Made by a program: the position numbers and the translations under genes. Below are positions 21,984 to 33,695 of a DNA stretch of 64,000 nucleotides, in pieces. The notes under the pieces were generated by a model. The model was given only the letters and a program-made list of their open reading frames with translations, was not told the DNA's origin and did not search any database. Positions within the stretch are counted from its first letter, which is position 1. Every line of letters begins with the position of its first letter. The DNA comes from Lutjanus erythropterus (lineage: Eukaryota > Chordata > Actinopteri > Lutjaniformes > Lutjanidae): assembly GCA_020091685.1 (NCBI GenBank), contig CM034611.1:12375909-12439908 (forward strand), written 5' to 3'.

Positions 21984-24555
21984 GCAAAAAACATACATTT
22001 TCAGACAGATGACTTTTTGTCTTTGGCTTTGATCGCCTGGCATCACAAAGACCACATTGCGTGCATGTTGCCTTCTACTCATCTCAGTTTGAGCTTTCAG
22101 ACGGGTAAAGATGCTCTGGACAAGACACGTCTAGGTGACACCAAGGTGAAAAGCTCAATCTGAGTATGGGCAAATGCCTTCGACAGACAAATGCGTGATG
22201 GAGAGATAATGGCTGACCATGCACCATTACAGAAATAGAACTGTCCGTGAAGAATGAGACGACGATGAAGGGAACAGCGGAAACGAGAGAGGTCTTGCGT
22301 GGTGAATACATATGCACTGAAGCCATCGAGTGAGGAAGGAGACGGGAACTGAACGGGTAGTTAGGTCAAGAAATGAAAGAAAATGGAGTCAATAAAGGTT
22401 AGGCAGAATGACTTTTAAACAATAAAATTGACGACCCTTGTCTGTAGAGGTAAAGTGTGGACGTTGTGAGCCATGACCAAAAAGCTATTGTTGACTAACG
22501 TCAAGCGAGTGCGTTATCTTTGACCCCCGCGGCTGGAAATGGGAAAAGAGAGTGAGGGGAGGAAGCAAATATGAATTACAGACAAACATGTGGTGGTATG
22601 ACACTGGAAGGAAAAGTAATGAGTCTTTACACATTCAGAGTCAATTCTCTAAATGATCACACAGTAGTAAGTATCCTCAGGTAATATATTTGTATTCATA
22701 AAGAAAGTGCAACAACACTTTTTTTTCCTCTTTACAAGCAGTGCTCTCCATGACAGAACGGCATTCTGGGAGAAGACAGACTGCAAAGGTCATAATTATT
22801 TGCGGTCATGCTGCTCCTCACTTAACAGATGGAGACAACCTGAGTCAACATTTTTCAATTAAAAAAGAGAACACAAACAAACAGAAGGGAAGAGAAAACA
22901 CACACTTAGACACACGCGTACACACACAAAGATGTACACACAAGCTGGAAAAACGGAAATGACCTTGAGGACCTGATACCTCATTAAAAGTGATGCTCCA
23001 AGCCTGCAAACAGGCTAATTAGACAAATCCTGCTCACACTTAGCAGTAGTACACATGGTGGGGGGTGCGAGAGATCGTAGCGTGTTTGTGTGTTGGCTAA
23101 ATGCTGTAAGAAAGTAAGTTTTTGCCTCGTCTTAGTGCAGATATCTGAAGTCAATTAGGTCTGTGAGACAGGAGGGCAAACTGATACACATAGAATTAAC
23201 GTGAAATGCACATACACATGTGCATTTGGATTAGGATGGATGCTGATTCACTGAAAGGCCACGAGGGAAGGATTCAAATTAAATCGAAAATATGTTACCA
23301 TGTCATTTGTGCACAAAATATTTATACATTTTTAGATTAGAGACTTCTAGTAAACATGAAATAAGTTTAAATGATCAAAGTACACCCAAATCATTAAAAC
23401 ACATATTTTCTTATTTAGACTGTAAATAAAAACAAGCACTAAGTTTTTTTGCCCTATAAATCGGCGTGTAAAAAGAGAGAGTCAACTGAACTGCTACCAA
23501 GTAGTTTTATCAGTTTCATTAGTAATTATTCTCATGTAAATATTTTATACATAAAGTTCTGTTGGCAGGTCTTGGAGAGAAATACTGTGAAAAAAGGTTT
23601 ATGAAGCTGTTTTTATGTGGAGTGTTGAAAGAAAACTTTTTTGAAACTGACAACAGTGAACAGGCTCAGGGTTTTGTTTTGTTTTTTGCTGTTTACAAGT
23701 AAACTTATTTCTTTTGAAACACTGTTGCTACACTTGTCAAGCTTTTTATTAATGGTAGCAAATTGATTCATTTATTTCAGACAGAGGTAGACGAAAGCAT
23801 GTTTATAATTTCTTGGTAATGACCAGCTAATATGACAAGAGTCGCTGGCAGAGAGCTAGTTAGCTACTTTAGCTAACCTTAGCTTAATGAGTCAAGTGGA
23901 AAGGCTCTCTCTTTCTTTCAGGGTCCAGTTTTGCAAACCCGCACCCGCAAAGCTGAGAACCAGAACTGACCTGTTGCCTTAAATTCCTGCAACCTGACCT
24001 GGACTTTTATCGATCGGTGCAGCACCTGTGCTCCTGCAGCTGGTGATGTGTTTCCACGGTAACAACAAGCCTAGCTTGCGGCTATTAAAAGCTAATATTT
24101 TTGTCACGTTTTACCAACAGTAAAGTCACTGAAAAAGTTATTAGCACATTATTCTCATGTTATTTGTCTCTGACCAAAATTTCTCCCAAATGTCCGACCT
24201 GATCTTTGACGCCGTATTGTCCAATATTTAGTATTTACTCATTTTTGAATGAGTATTCTGTAAAAGGGCTATTTAATATGCAATTGGCTAACTGATGGAT
24301 ATGGTGCTACAAAGAGCTGAAGCTAAAGCTAAAGTTCTTGCTTCAAATAACTTTTGGTTTTGAACAGATAGACCAATGCTTCTTATTGAAGACTTGCATT
24401 GCATACAGGGAAGTATGTTAATACTCTAATGGTTCTGAAGTTCACTTGACTCAAAACTGACAAACAAATATAACTACACTGACTTAATGATCATTTAAAG
24501 ATTGGTAATATCAAGCCACACCATTGAGATACCCACCTGTAAAACAGTTTTTTTT
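21984..24555. other. Unique non-coding DNA
   Basis: No gene supported. Purine-rich part at 22200-22580; CA-rich stretch at 22895-22940; ACCCGCACCCG near 23938, which may be a transposon remnant; GCTAGTTAGCTACTTTAGC around 23860. Otherwise nothing recognised. Confidence 0.45.
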
Positions 24556-24582
24556 TGTGATTTGGGTGAATCGACCCTTTAA
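24556..24582. mobile_element. Terminal fragment of a TTAAAGGGT...ACCCAAA MITE
   Basis: TGATTTGGGTGAATCGACCC followed by TTTAA matches the inverted end of a common fish MITE that starts TTAAAGGGTCAGTTCACCC. The opposite end was not found. Confidence 0.5.
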
Positions 24583-24818
24583 CAGCTTCCAAAGCAATAT
24601 CAATAATAGTAACTTTTTCTGATTGACAGCAGCATCCTGGTAAACATCATCTCAAGCTGACAGCCCCGGAGAACTTAGCCAGAATGTGACAGCCATCACA
24701 GACCCGCATCCACACATGAAAGGGCTTTGTGTTGTGAAGCCCCTCTACTGAGACAGAAGAGGACATGTTGTTCTCAGTTAGAAACAGACATTCACAGAGA
24801 CTGGAAAAGAGAGGGAGA

Positions 24819-24850
24819 GTGTGTGTGCATATGTGTGTGTGTGTGTGTGC
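24819..24850. repeat. (TG)n microsatellite
   Basis: GT dinucleotides with one CATA interruption. Confidence 0.9.
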
Positions 24851-25779
24851 ATCCTCTCAGCGATAGGACAAGGAGTGCTGATTTAGACATAGCCAACCCA
24901 AACACAGATGCCCCAGTCCTTCCTTCCTGTGGGTAACAGAAGGAGACACAATGTGTTCAAGAGGCCGGAGCTGACAAAGGGATTAATCCGATGACAACAA
25001 ATGCTGCAATCTCTGGCATAAGTCGCGGCAGAAAAATACATATCATATGGTCGCAACAGCTCTGACACAGACAAACATGCGGCGAGAGCCAGAAACGTCC
25101 AAAAAAAAAAAAAAATCATGAGAGGAAATTTAAAAAAGGAGTAACTCAATATAGTATGCTGCCCGAGATGTATGAGTGTCACATATTTTAGCACCAAAAA
25201 CCTATTACTTTAGCTCTAGGAATGAATCTGTAGCTTTTTTCTTTTTTATTGACATATACTATCTCCCACTGGTAATCTGTCAATCTTGCTATTATCTCTT
25301 GCTTTCTCGCCATTGTTGCTTCTCACATCTTTTCCTCCATCTCTTCCTGTGTCTGTCTTTTTCCCCTCACACTCTGTCTGGATGTCGTTTTGGGGGCTGA
25401 TATGAACCTGCGAACATCTGCCTGCGATACAGTGGGAGGAACAGACGAGAGCGACTGAGATGAGGTTGAGTTCATGTGAACCACCCATGGCGCCGGACTG
25501 TTACGGCCATCAGTAAATCTACCATCTCGCTGCTATCAAAGGTTCACTCTCTTGCCTGTGTGTCCGTTTGTATCCGTGCGTGCGTGTGTGTGTCCTCGTC
25601 TGTCTGTATATGTGTGTGTTTTCTTCTCAAATAACATAATCCCATAAGAGGGTGGGAGAGACATTTTTTGAGGATAAGGGGAGAAAAGAGAGGAAAAAAT
25701 GATGGCAGTGAGGAGAGAAAAGGCGATGAAGGGAGGGGAGGGGGGGACGTGTAGAGCAGGAGAAAAGCATTAGTAGTTC
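24851..25779. other. Unique DNA with an A-run and GT-rich tract
   Basis: Poly-A tract near 25100-25113, GT-rich tract at 25578-25620, and a purine-rich stretch at 25650-25750 (GGGAGGGGAGGGG). No gene or transposon recognised. Confidence 0.5.
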
Positions 25780-26330
25780 CAGCCAGCTGCCAAATGATGC
25801 CCTTGATTGCCTCTCTTCTTGTGCAGAAACAGAAGGTGTGAGGGGTGATTAGGCCTGGGCCCGATCCCTGATGAACAGATGTTAATAACAAAGCCCATGT
25901 TCATTGTGGTTAATAGCCAAGCGCGCCAGGGCTGGCTGCTGAGGCTAGGGGAAAATCTGCCTCCATAGCTCTTCTCCTCCCCTCTGCCTTCATGGGAGAG
26001 AGATAGGCTCCCTCTACTAATGTTTTGGCTGTACACTAACGTAATGAGCATGGTATTTGCAAGAAAAGGTAATGATAATCAGTCACGCGGGCAGAAAAAA
26101 CACAGCAAATGATGGTGCGTCGCATTCAGGAGATAGAGGAGCTCAGGGTTTGTGCTGTTAACTTTTAGTTGATGATAGCCTTTTGATGATATCAGAGATA
26201 AAGGGATGTTAATAAAGCTGGGCTTGCATGGCTGAAATCACTGTTGCCTCATTTTTGATCCTATTAGCCTATTGTCTTCAGGCTGTAAAGACAACAACTA
26301 TAATGTGCGGAGGAATTGTCATAATTCAAT
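25780..26330. promoter_or_regulatory. Candidate conserved non-coding element
   Basis: Balanced composition without repeats. Contains CCCATGTTCATTGTGGTTAATAG (Sox-type CATTGT next to TAAT), GCCAAGCGCGCC, AAAGGTAATGATAATCAG and AGGGATGTTAATAAAGC. No long constrained open frame. Sequence of this kind in a fish gene desert often proves to be an enhancer, but nothing here proves it. Confidence 0.3.
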
Positions 26331-26422
26331 TTCATCAAAGCCAAAATAATTCAACTCTAAACAATATAGAGCACAACTCAACATCTGAAGCTAAACCATG
26401 CAGTGCTAACAAGTTCAAAATA

Positions 26423-27390
26423 CAGGGTTCGTATGGGTGCTTGGATTTTGGATAAAGAGCTTGAAACTGCTTGAAATTGTAAATACATTACTTTCAAAAT
26501 AAATTGCTACCTGACTGAATAGTTTGCTTTTTAGATAAAAAAAAAAAACACAAGTCAGATATTGGCTCAGTCAGGTTATATAGAACTCCTTTAACAAACA
26601 AAGACAAAAATCCCACTTGCAGCCACCAACATCTGGCTTTTGTCTTCAATGGGAAAGGGTGCAATTGACATTCAGTCTTGGGTCAGATGAGTCTGCAGTG
26701 GTCACCGGTATTTGTTGACTCGAGCTCCAATCGGCAGTGATGTAAACATCACATGTGGGTGGACACGCTTTTTTCACTTCCCAGTGGCGATGAAGGCTGC
26801 TTGAAGGTGTGTATTTAACTGACCACTCATCTTTAGTCGAGTGTCTGAACAGTGGATAAACATTTTATTTCCTATAAATCCTTCACAATAAAAGTCACCT
26901 GTTATTTTGTTATCTAAAACCTTTTATTCTGAAGAAGAAAAATCTGAAAATGCTGGGTTTTTATCAGCAGTAAACTAACTTCTGTCCAGCTGAAAGCAAA
27001 CATAAAACAGTAAAATAAAGCAGGTACATGAACACACAAACAGTGACGCAGGAGGGAAACTTCAAACCACAGGGATTCAGTTAGAAACTACAAAAGTACT
27101 ACAAAAGCTGAACACATATTGCAATACGATTCACGATAACTGGGGATGATCATTTTTTGCATCCCAATTTTCATATGATGACGTGACATTTTTTGGGTTC
27201 TGTACTAAACAAACATGTTTTCTTACATCTGGAGAACAACATTTGCAGGTGTGGGCATCTCTGCAGCACTACACCACTTCATTATAATGCTGTTTTGTCA
27301 CATATTTTACTTTCACCAAAAAACTGCAGCTTCTGCAATTTGGATTTTGACAATATTTTGACTAACTGTGCAGCTCTCGTAGGAACCCTG
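26423..27390. mobile_element. 968-bp element with CAGGGTTC inverted ends and AAAATA flanks
   Basis: Left end CAGGGTTCGTATGGG and right end CTCGTAGGAACCCTG are inverted complements over about 13 positions with two mismatches. The hexamer AAAATA sits directly outside both ends (26417-26422 and 27391-27396), consistent with a target duplication that may originally have been 8 bp. The interior has no recognisable transposase; frames of ~70 codons are unremarkable. CAGGGTTCGTAC ends occur in a known fish DNA-transposon family. Confidence 0.75.
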
Positions 27391-28340
27391 AAAATACGAT
27401 GTTAAATATATGTTCTGTCAGAGGTTAGTGGTCAAGCCGGAAAGGGTTAACACTACAGCGTGGAGAAATACATCACCAGTCCATCCTTGTTTATGAAAGA
27501 CAAAGTTACAACAGCTCCCACTACATTGCCACATCCGTCCGTCTAAAGATTACACAGTTTACTTATAAAACATTCAAATGCGATGAATTATTGAAGTGCA
27601 GCAGATGCTGTAAATGGAATACTTTTGCTCTGTTTCTATTGGTGAGGAAAAACTTGCTATTCTTCCTAAGTATGTATGTGCCAGCGCCAATTCTCTTTTC
27701 TCTCTGTGTACACAGCATGGAAGGAGACTCATCTCGCACTCAAATATCTCCGTGGGGAATGGAAAGATGGCAGAGATGCATGCCGAGGCCACTCCTTTTT
27801 TCTCTGGGCCATGGAAAGAGAAACACTGGCACCGTTGACAGGGAAAATGTGACATTTTCTGCACTGTGATACCTTACATCTTCAAATTGATGCCTTGTCT
27901 GAAATAGACAGAAGGAGGCGTAATGAATGTGCTTCGGTGACACAAAGACATGCCACCAGGACATTGTGGGATCTGAGCTCTGGAGAATTCTGACTCGTTT
28001 GCTTTTTAAAGCACAGAGGGCCAGCTGTTTATGTTATTCAAATTTAGAGGGGTTGGAGAAAATGTGCGTCCTTCGACTGTAGTGGGGGATAATAGTTTGG
28101 ATGAATGCATCCATTTCTAAAACCGCTCTTTATGCTATTTTGGTCAATCAGACTACATTGAAAAGTATTTTCCATGACACTGCATGAATTTCTCTTTATA
28201 TACAGCAGAAATTTGGACAAAAGCTTACAATGATTGTCATTTTCTTCAGTATTCACACTGTCATTTCTAACATTTCAACTGAATCATTTGTGTTTTATGT
28301 GAAATCTTTCACTGGTAGGAGAGCATGTTACTGCATGTGT
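27391..28340. other. Unique non-coding DNA
   Basis: No repeat recognised. Overlapping frames on both strands in 27574-27964 are mutually exclusive shadows with no domain. Parts around 27680-27990 are balanced in composition and may be conserved. Confidence 0.45.
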
Positions 28341-28600
28341 GGCGTTCAAATAGACTCATGGGAGGTCATGGGAGTGCTGAGCTGACAATCAAGGGACCAG
28401 CTGTCACTCATAGCCCCATCACCAGCCGCGCCACGTCGAATCTTCTGACGACCACATGACTACAATGGCACATTTCTGTTCTTTTTTTTGACAGGTATGT
28501 ATCAGCTTGATGGATTGGCAGCACGAAAAATCTTTCATCAAGACCCAAATACCCTCTGTAATCATCCTCATTATGAACCATAAAGCCGCACCACACGTTT
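28341..28600. promoter_or_regulatory. Candidate enhancer with Meis-like and Pbx/Hox-like sites
   Basis: TGACAG (28489-28494, Meis/Prep type) is followed 13 bp on by TGATGGAT (28508-28515, Pbx-Hox type), in a repeat-free block. The T-run plus GACAG also looks like a splice acceptor, with about 28 open codons after it, so an exon is an alternative reading. Both are inference. Confidence 0.25.
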
Positions 28601-29000
28601 TCTTATGGGCTTGCGTGTCACCAAGAAAACCACTTACATCATAAAGTCACATACTGTATATACAGTACTACACTGTGTGTATATCAGATGATTTCAAACC
28701 TTTTTTTTTAAATCTGATATATCCACACAACCCACACAACCCTGTCAGATGAGCTCAACCACCCCTTCTTCAAAACCACCTGTCTTCTTACAAACATATT
28801 CATTTCCATTTTAAAGTGGGTGTTATTCAACACTATTAATGAAATATTACACTGAAATGTGCTTACATAAAAGTGAATATTTGGAGTCACAAAAGCTGTG
28901 TGTGTATGTCTGTTCTGTTTATCTTCAACATGTGCATGTGGGTGTGCACGTGTATATCTTGGACATGTGCTATAAAGTTTGAGCTGAGTTGGACATTTAC
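28601..29000. other. AT-rich non-coding DNA
   Basis: Palindromic CTGTATATACAG around 28656. Nothing else recognised. Confidence 0.5.
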
Positions 29001-29660
29001 ATTAACTTTAGCTATTTTAAGCATTAATTCACTACTTATCATTCATCTCTTACTTTTATCTGTTTGCGCTATGTATCTAATATTTATACGGTAGCTAACC
29101 AGTGCAGTCATTTATCCATTACTTTTAGCTATTTGAATCATGGACCAATTACTTTTAGCTGGTTCAACCAATTTTAGGCTAGTCAGTATAGCTAACTAGT
29201 TCAACTATTTATCTGTTACTTACTTACTAGCTAACCGTAATATTTCATGCATTGTCCATTCTTATAGCTAACTAACCATAGCTAACTATTTTAAACATTT
29301 GTCCATTACTTATTGCTAACTATTTTAGCCAATTATCCATTAATCTATTACTTTTGTCTGACTACAGTATTTCAACCATTATCCATTCATTTAGCTAACT
29401 GTTTTAACCATAGCTAACTATTTCAAATATTTATCCATTATGTGTAGTTAACTATTTTACCCACATATCCATTACTTTTAACTGTTTCAACCATTTATCC
29501 AGTGTGTGTACAGTAGCTAACTAGTTCTGCTGTTTCTCCATTACTGTTAGATAACTTATCCAGTAGCTTTTTCACCATTATTCAATAATTCCATCTAACT
29601 ATTTCGGCTGTCTATCCGTTACCTATTTTGACCATTAATGCTTTTAGCTAACTGTTTCGA
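29001..29660. repeat. Degenerate minisatellite, unit about 35 bp (TTATCCATTACTTTTAGCTAACTATTT-like)
   Basis: Repeated words TTATCCATTACTTTTAGC, TAGCTAACTATTT and TTCAACCATT alternate through the whole block, roughly 18 diverged units. No flanking transposon ends recognised. The unit's TTTTAGCTAAC resembles the GCTAGC-containing unit of the 40.5-kb minisatellite. Confidence 0.85.
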
Positions 29661-30747
29661 CTTCTCTGCTCACTTGCCAATTAGTTTTCATGTGCTCTCA
29701 AAAATGGTTTATAATCTCTGACGATACACATCTTATACCGACACGTGATAGTTCATGCTCCTAACAAGTCTTTGCTAATACTTTGTGAACTTTATGAATA
29801 AAGTTTATTATTTTTGAGGTCATGAAAATCTAGCCTATGTGTGGCTGTAAGGGACAGTCATACGTGCCAGCTGAAATATCCTGGGGCACAAAAAATACAT
29901 TTGACTACCAAAATTTAGTGTTATCCTCCTTTAAAAAGAAAAAATTATATAGATGACAGCCCTGGTTCTTCCTTTAAATTGAAAGGAGACAATGCTAGTT
30001 AAGAGTTATATTCCCAGCGGTATGCTTCCTCTCACAGGCGTCAAGCACCGCTGTTTAATGTACACTCATGCCCCATCTACCTTCTCTTCCATTATTCCAC
30101 TCTCCAAACCTCCGTCTCATGCGCTCTTTCCCCAGGCCCCATGCTGTCCCTCTCTATTTATTGAATACATCTTTTACTCTGCAACATTTTTCCACCTGAG
30201 CTGGCAGTTGCAACTTTTATGGGGGTGGTGCACACAGGGCCGCGGAGAGAAGAGGACCCTCGTATTTTCATTGCACGCATCATGCTCCAGCGAACGAGGG
30301 CCATCTAGGCTGAAATGAACTAACAGGGAAGATGACTTAGACCTTACCTTTTTTTGTTGTTCTCTTGTTTATATTATTTAAGAAGGAGTGATAGCAGCAC
30401 TTGGTATTGCCCCCACTTCACTTCATGAAAAAATAACAACAAGTCAATAGAAGGCCACCAGCTGAGAGGAGACAGGATAGGGATTTAAAAGGGTAAGTAA
30501 ACAGCAACCTGATCAACAAAACAATCTATTATTCAATGCCATTTTTGGCAAGATCAGTTTTTACATGGCCCCAATTTATCAGGCAAGCCAAGCAGACAAA
30601 ACACATAAACAAGCTTTCAGTGTGATAAAAAAAAACTCATTGAGGCATCTTTGATGGTGACACGTCGCTTGTACACGCAAATAGAACAACTTAATGCCCA
30701 CCAGGGGTGTTTTCAACTGTTCCCAATATAGCTGCAGCACAAAAAGA
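29661..30747. other. Unique non-coding DNA
   Basis: The frame at 29992-30318 (108 codons) has no recognised domain. No repeat recognised. Confidence 0.45.
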
Positions 30748-31659
30748 TAGGGATGCGCGATATTATCGGTATGACATCAGTATCGGCAGATGAGAGCTTT
30801 AAAATTAAATATCATAGTGGCTCTGACTGCAGATATTTCTGCAAAGCATGCAACGTCTTAACAAATATCAAAGTTGTGTTGTTAATTGATCCATCTACAG
30901 AGCAGCCATCCCGATCATTACAACAAATTAGTAAATAACAAGGAGGAAAAAACCCTGTCAGCTGTTTTCTTATTTTGCCTAAATGTGTCCATTTTGAAAA
31001 GCATTTTATGTTTTTCCTGAAAAGCATTGCGCTTTATTTTCAAAAGCATTGTATTGTATTTTATGTCTGCATCTGCCAGTGGGCCATCACAATTAAGAGT
31101 AGGCGATTTAATCAGCAGTCATCCTGGTCATTACGAGAAATTACTGGCGAGAAAGAAAAACCCTGTCAGCAGTAGTTTTCTTGTTTTGTCCTGTGAATGT
31201 GTCCATTTTGAAACATGCTGTATTTTATTTTGAAAGGCACTGCATTTAATTTTGAAAAACATTGTATTTTATTTTGAAAAGCATTGCATTTTTATCTTGA
31301 AAAGGATCATATTTCATTTAGAAAATTATTGCATTTTATTTTGAAAGGCATTGTCTTCAATTTTGAAAAGCATTATTTTCTATTTTGAAAACTGTTGTAT
31401 CTAATTTGGAAAAGCATTGTTATTAATTTTGAAAAGCGTTATATTCTATTTTGAAAATTATTGTATTTCATTTTCAAAAGCGTTGTATTTTATTTTGAAA
31501 AGCATTCTATTTTATGCATATGCCAGTGGGCCATCAGGATGAGAGTAGGCAGAGTAATATGTTAATGTAAATATATGTGATAAAAAGACAATATTAGCTC
31601 TTACTTTTTCTGCATGTATGGCTTCAAGCTTCATAGTGTTAATTGTATCGCACCCCCTA
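30748..31659. mobile_element. TAGGGATGCGCGAT-ended hAT-type element (~912 bp) with internal tandem repeats
   Basis: Left end TAGGGATGCGCGATATTATCGG and right end GTATCGCACCCCCTA form an approximate inverted pair, the terminus of the teleost TAGGGATGCACCGATA family (compare 57-161 and 393-497). Inside, a segment including AAACCCTGTCAGC...GTGTCCATTTTGAAA occurs twice (around 30950 and 31160), and so does CCAGTGGGCCATCA (31077 and 31523). A long ~22-bp array fills the right half. No transposase frame. Confidence 0.65.
31196..31515. repeat. Minisatellite, ~22-bp unit (ATTTTGAAAAGCATTGTATTTT)
   Basis: About 14 units of GCATTGTATTTTATTTTGAAA with substitutions, inside the hAT-type element. Shorter runs of the same unit at 30985-31060 precede it. 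Confidence 0.9.
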
Positions 31660-32654
31660 ACACATCTGTATGGCAGGTGTGTCTACATTTTACAAGACAC
31701 AATGTGAGTTCTGTCAGGTGCAACTTTCCAAACATGATGTAACCCTATCAGATGCAGGTCAAAACAGGATGAGTGTTGACGTGAAATTCACTCCATTAGA
31801 CTGAAGCCTGGCTTTGTATTCATGGCAAAGGCGAGGCTTTCCAGCAGAATTACACCAGCTTTGTGTAAATAATCAAGGGCTGACCTGTGGGGTTAAACCC
31901 CGTAATTGAAGTGATACTTCAAAGAGACGACTACCACCTTCTCTAGGCGGCGAAACGCTGCATGGAGCAAGCAAGACAGACATGGAGGGGGGGGGGGGGG
32001 GGCAGTTCACACACATGCATAGACACAGACAGACACACACACACGGGGCAGAAGAAGGAGGTAATGGGGTGCCCAGATTGGATGACACCGTGTGAGTGCC
32101 TATTCTGTCATACAAGTGCTTTCTCTGTCTCTCTTTCTCTTTCCTCTCTGGTAAATGGATGACCAAAATGCCAAATTGCATCTCGGCCACAAATGAATAA
32201 ATGAAATGAACGTGTGATGCTTTCGCTATTTCTTGTCACTGATGCCCGTAACACTGTGTGTGTGCAGCCAAAGTCATGCTGCAATGAACTGAAAGTATTT
32301 GAAAAAGGGGAAAGTTCTGAATGAGTTTTTTGGGCTATACGCTTCCACCAACGCAAACTTTTCAAAAGATTTATTATATTCATTATGCATGTGCGACTGT
32401 GACTCCAGTGTCTAGAAAAGGTGTTAATGGGGTCAAAAATCTAAAATTGTATTATTTTGCATACATATAATCTATTTTACAGTATTCATACAACGATTTG
32501 TCATTATTCATGACTATTTGTTTCCTCTGACAAATGGGGTCACAGAGGTCACAATGATACATTCATCATTTCTGCTGATGAATATCATATCATTCACATG
32601 TCATGATCCAAAATTATGTATCTATGACTGCATGTTGTATCGCTGCTTTAACTC
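31660..32654. other. Unique DNA with poly-G and CA tracts
   Basis: Run of 16 G at 31987-32002, then a CA-rich stretch to 32044. No gene. Minus-strand frames at 31873-32190 and 32108-32383 cross these tracts. Confidence 0.5.
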
Positions 32655-32865
32655 TGTCAAACCGCCACAGATCCAGAAAAGAATCAGAAAAATCTAAATG
32701 ACCCAGAAAAATCTAGGAAATACACAAAAGCAAGTGAAGCCTTTTCCAATTCAGGCAGCATCAAAACCCCACAGATGCAGAAAAATAATAAAAACACTGA
32801 CCCACAAATTAAATCTACATTGTAATAAATCCTGATTATTGAGTGAGTGTGTGAATTCTAGTGGT
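32655..32865. repeat. Left part of an interrupted ~120-bp satellite
   Basis: ATCCAGAAAAGAATCAG, ACCCAGAAAAATCTAGG, GCATCAAAACCCCACAG and CATTGTAATAAATCCTG are the same words that make up the array at 33696-34436. The two parts are separated by unrelated transposon-like sequence. Confidence 0.7.
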
Positions 32866-33695
32866 GGAAGAAGGTGTTGATAGACCTGAGTATTGCAATA
32901 TGTTTTGTGATACTGTATCCATTCTCTGTATTCTGTATCAAACTATGCATTGAACTGAATTTGAATTAATAGTCTGTGATTTGTGGCAGTGTCTTCAGAC
33001 ATTTGACTCTTCCCCTCTAGCATAGCAACATAAACTGAGACAGGAGGAAGTAAGTGCGTATCTGCCCTTTGCTCAGATTGCACAAAAAAGTAGTAGTCAT
33101 AGTAAATGTTTTTTACTCAGAGATTATGCATAATGTTCTGTGTTCTTCATACTATGACAAAAAACCCAGTTGACACTCTTGCAACATATCACAATATATT
33201 GAAATTCAACTCATGTTACCAAATTCTGTCTCCAAATTCTAGCCAATAGACTAAGGATGCACCCAAATCTGAATGTGTTATTCAGGAAAGCACCAATAAG
33301 GCAATTAAAACCACTGTTCCTTCTACCAAAGTTCCTCATTATTTTGAAAAGAAGGCATTCAGGTGCATTAATCACTGATTTAATGCACAACCTGGTGAGC
33401 TCGCTAAGTGACAGCGCCCATGTTTAGTTCAAAATACAAATAAAGAGAGAGTGATGAAAACTTTGGATGATGATGTGGAAATAATTCATAATGAATTATA
33501 TGCCAAAAATAAATAAACATAATGCTTTGAAAGGCACAGCAACTGCATTTCCAATGAATATTAGGTTAGAAGATATAAGATTTACCCAATTATCCTGTCA
33601 TCTATCCAAATACAGATACAGATAATTTTGTTGGGTGAACAGATACAAATACTGATACAGATTATGACTTATCTGTGCATCTCCCCTTGTGAGCC
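32866..33695. mobile_element. Transposon fragments interrupting the satellite
   Basis: First part (~32866-32945) has GAGTATTGCAATATG and TTTTGTGATACTGTATCC, the complement of words at 52060-52120. Second part runs from GGATGCACCCAAATCTG (~33255) to ATCTGTGCATCTCC (~33684), approximate inverted ends of another hAT-like fish element ~430 bp long. Boundaries approximate. Confidence 0.5.
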
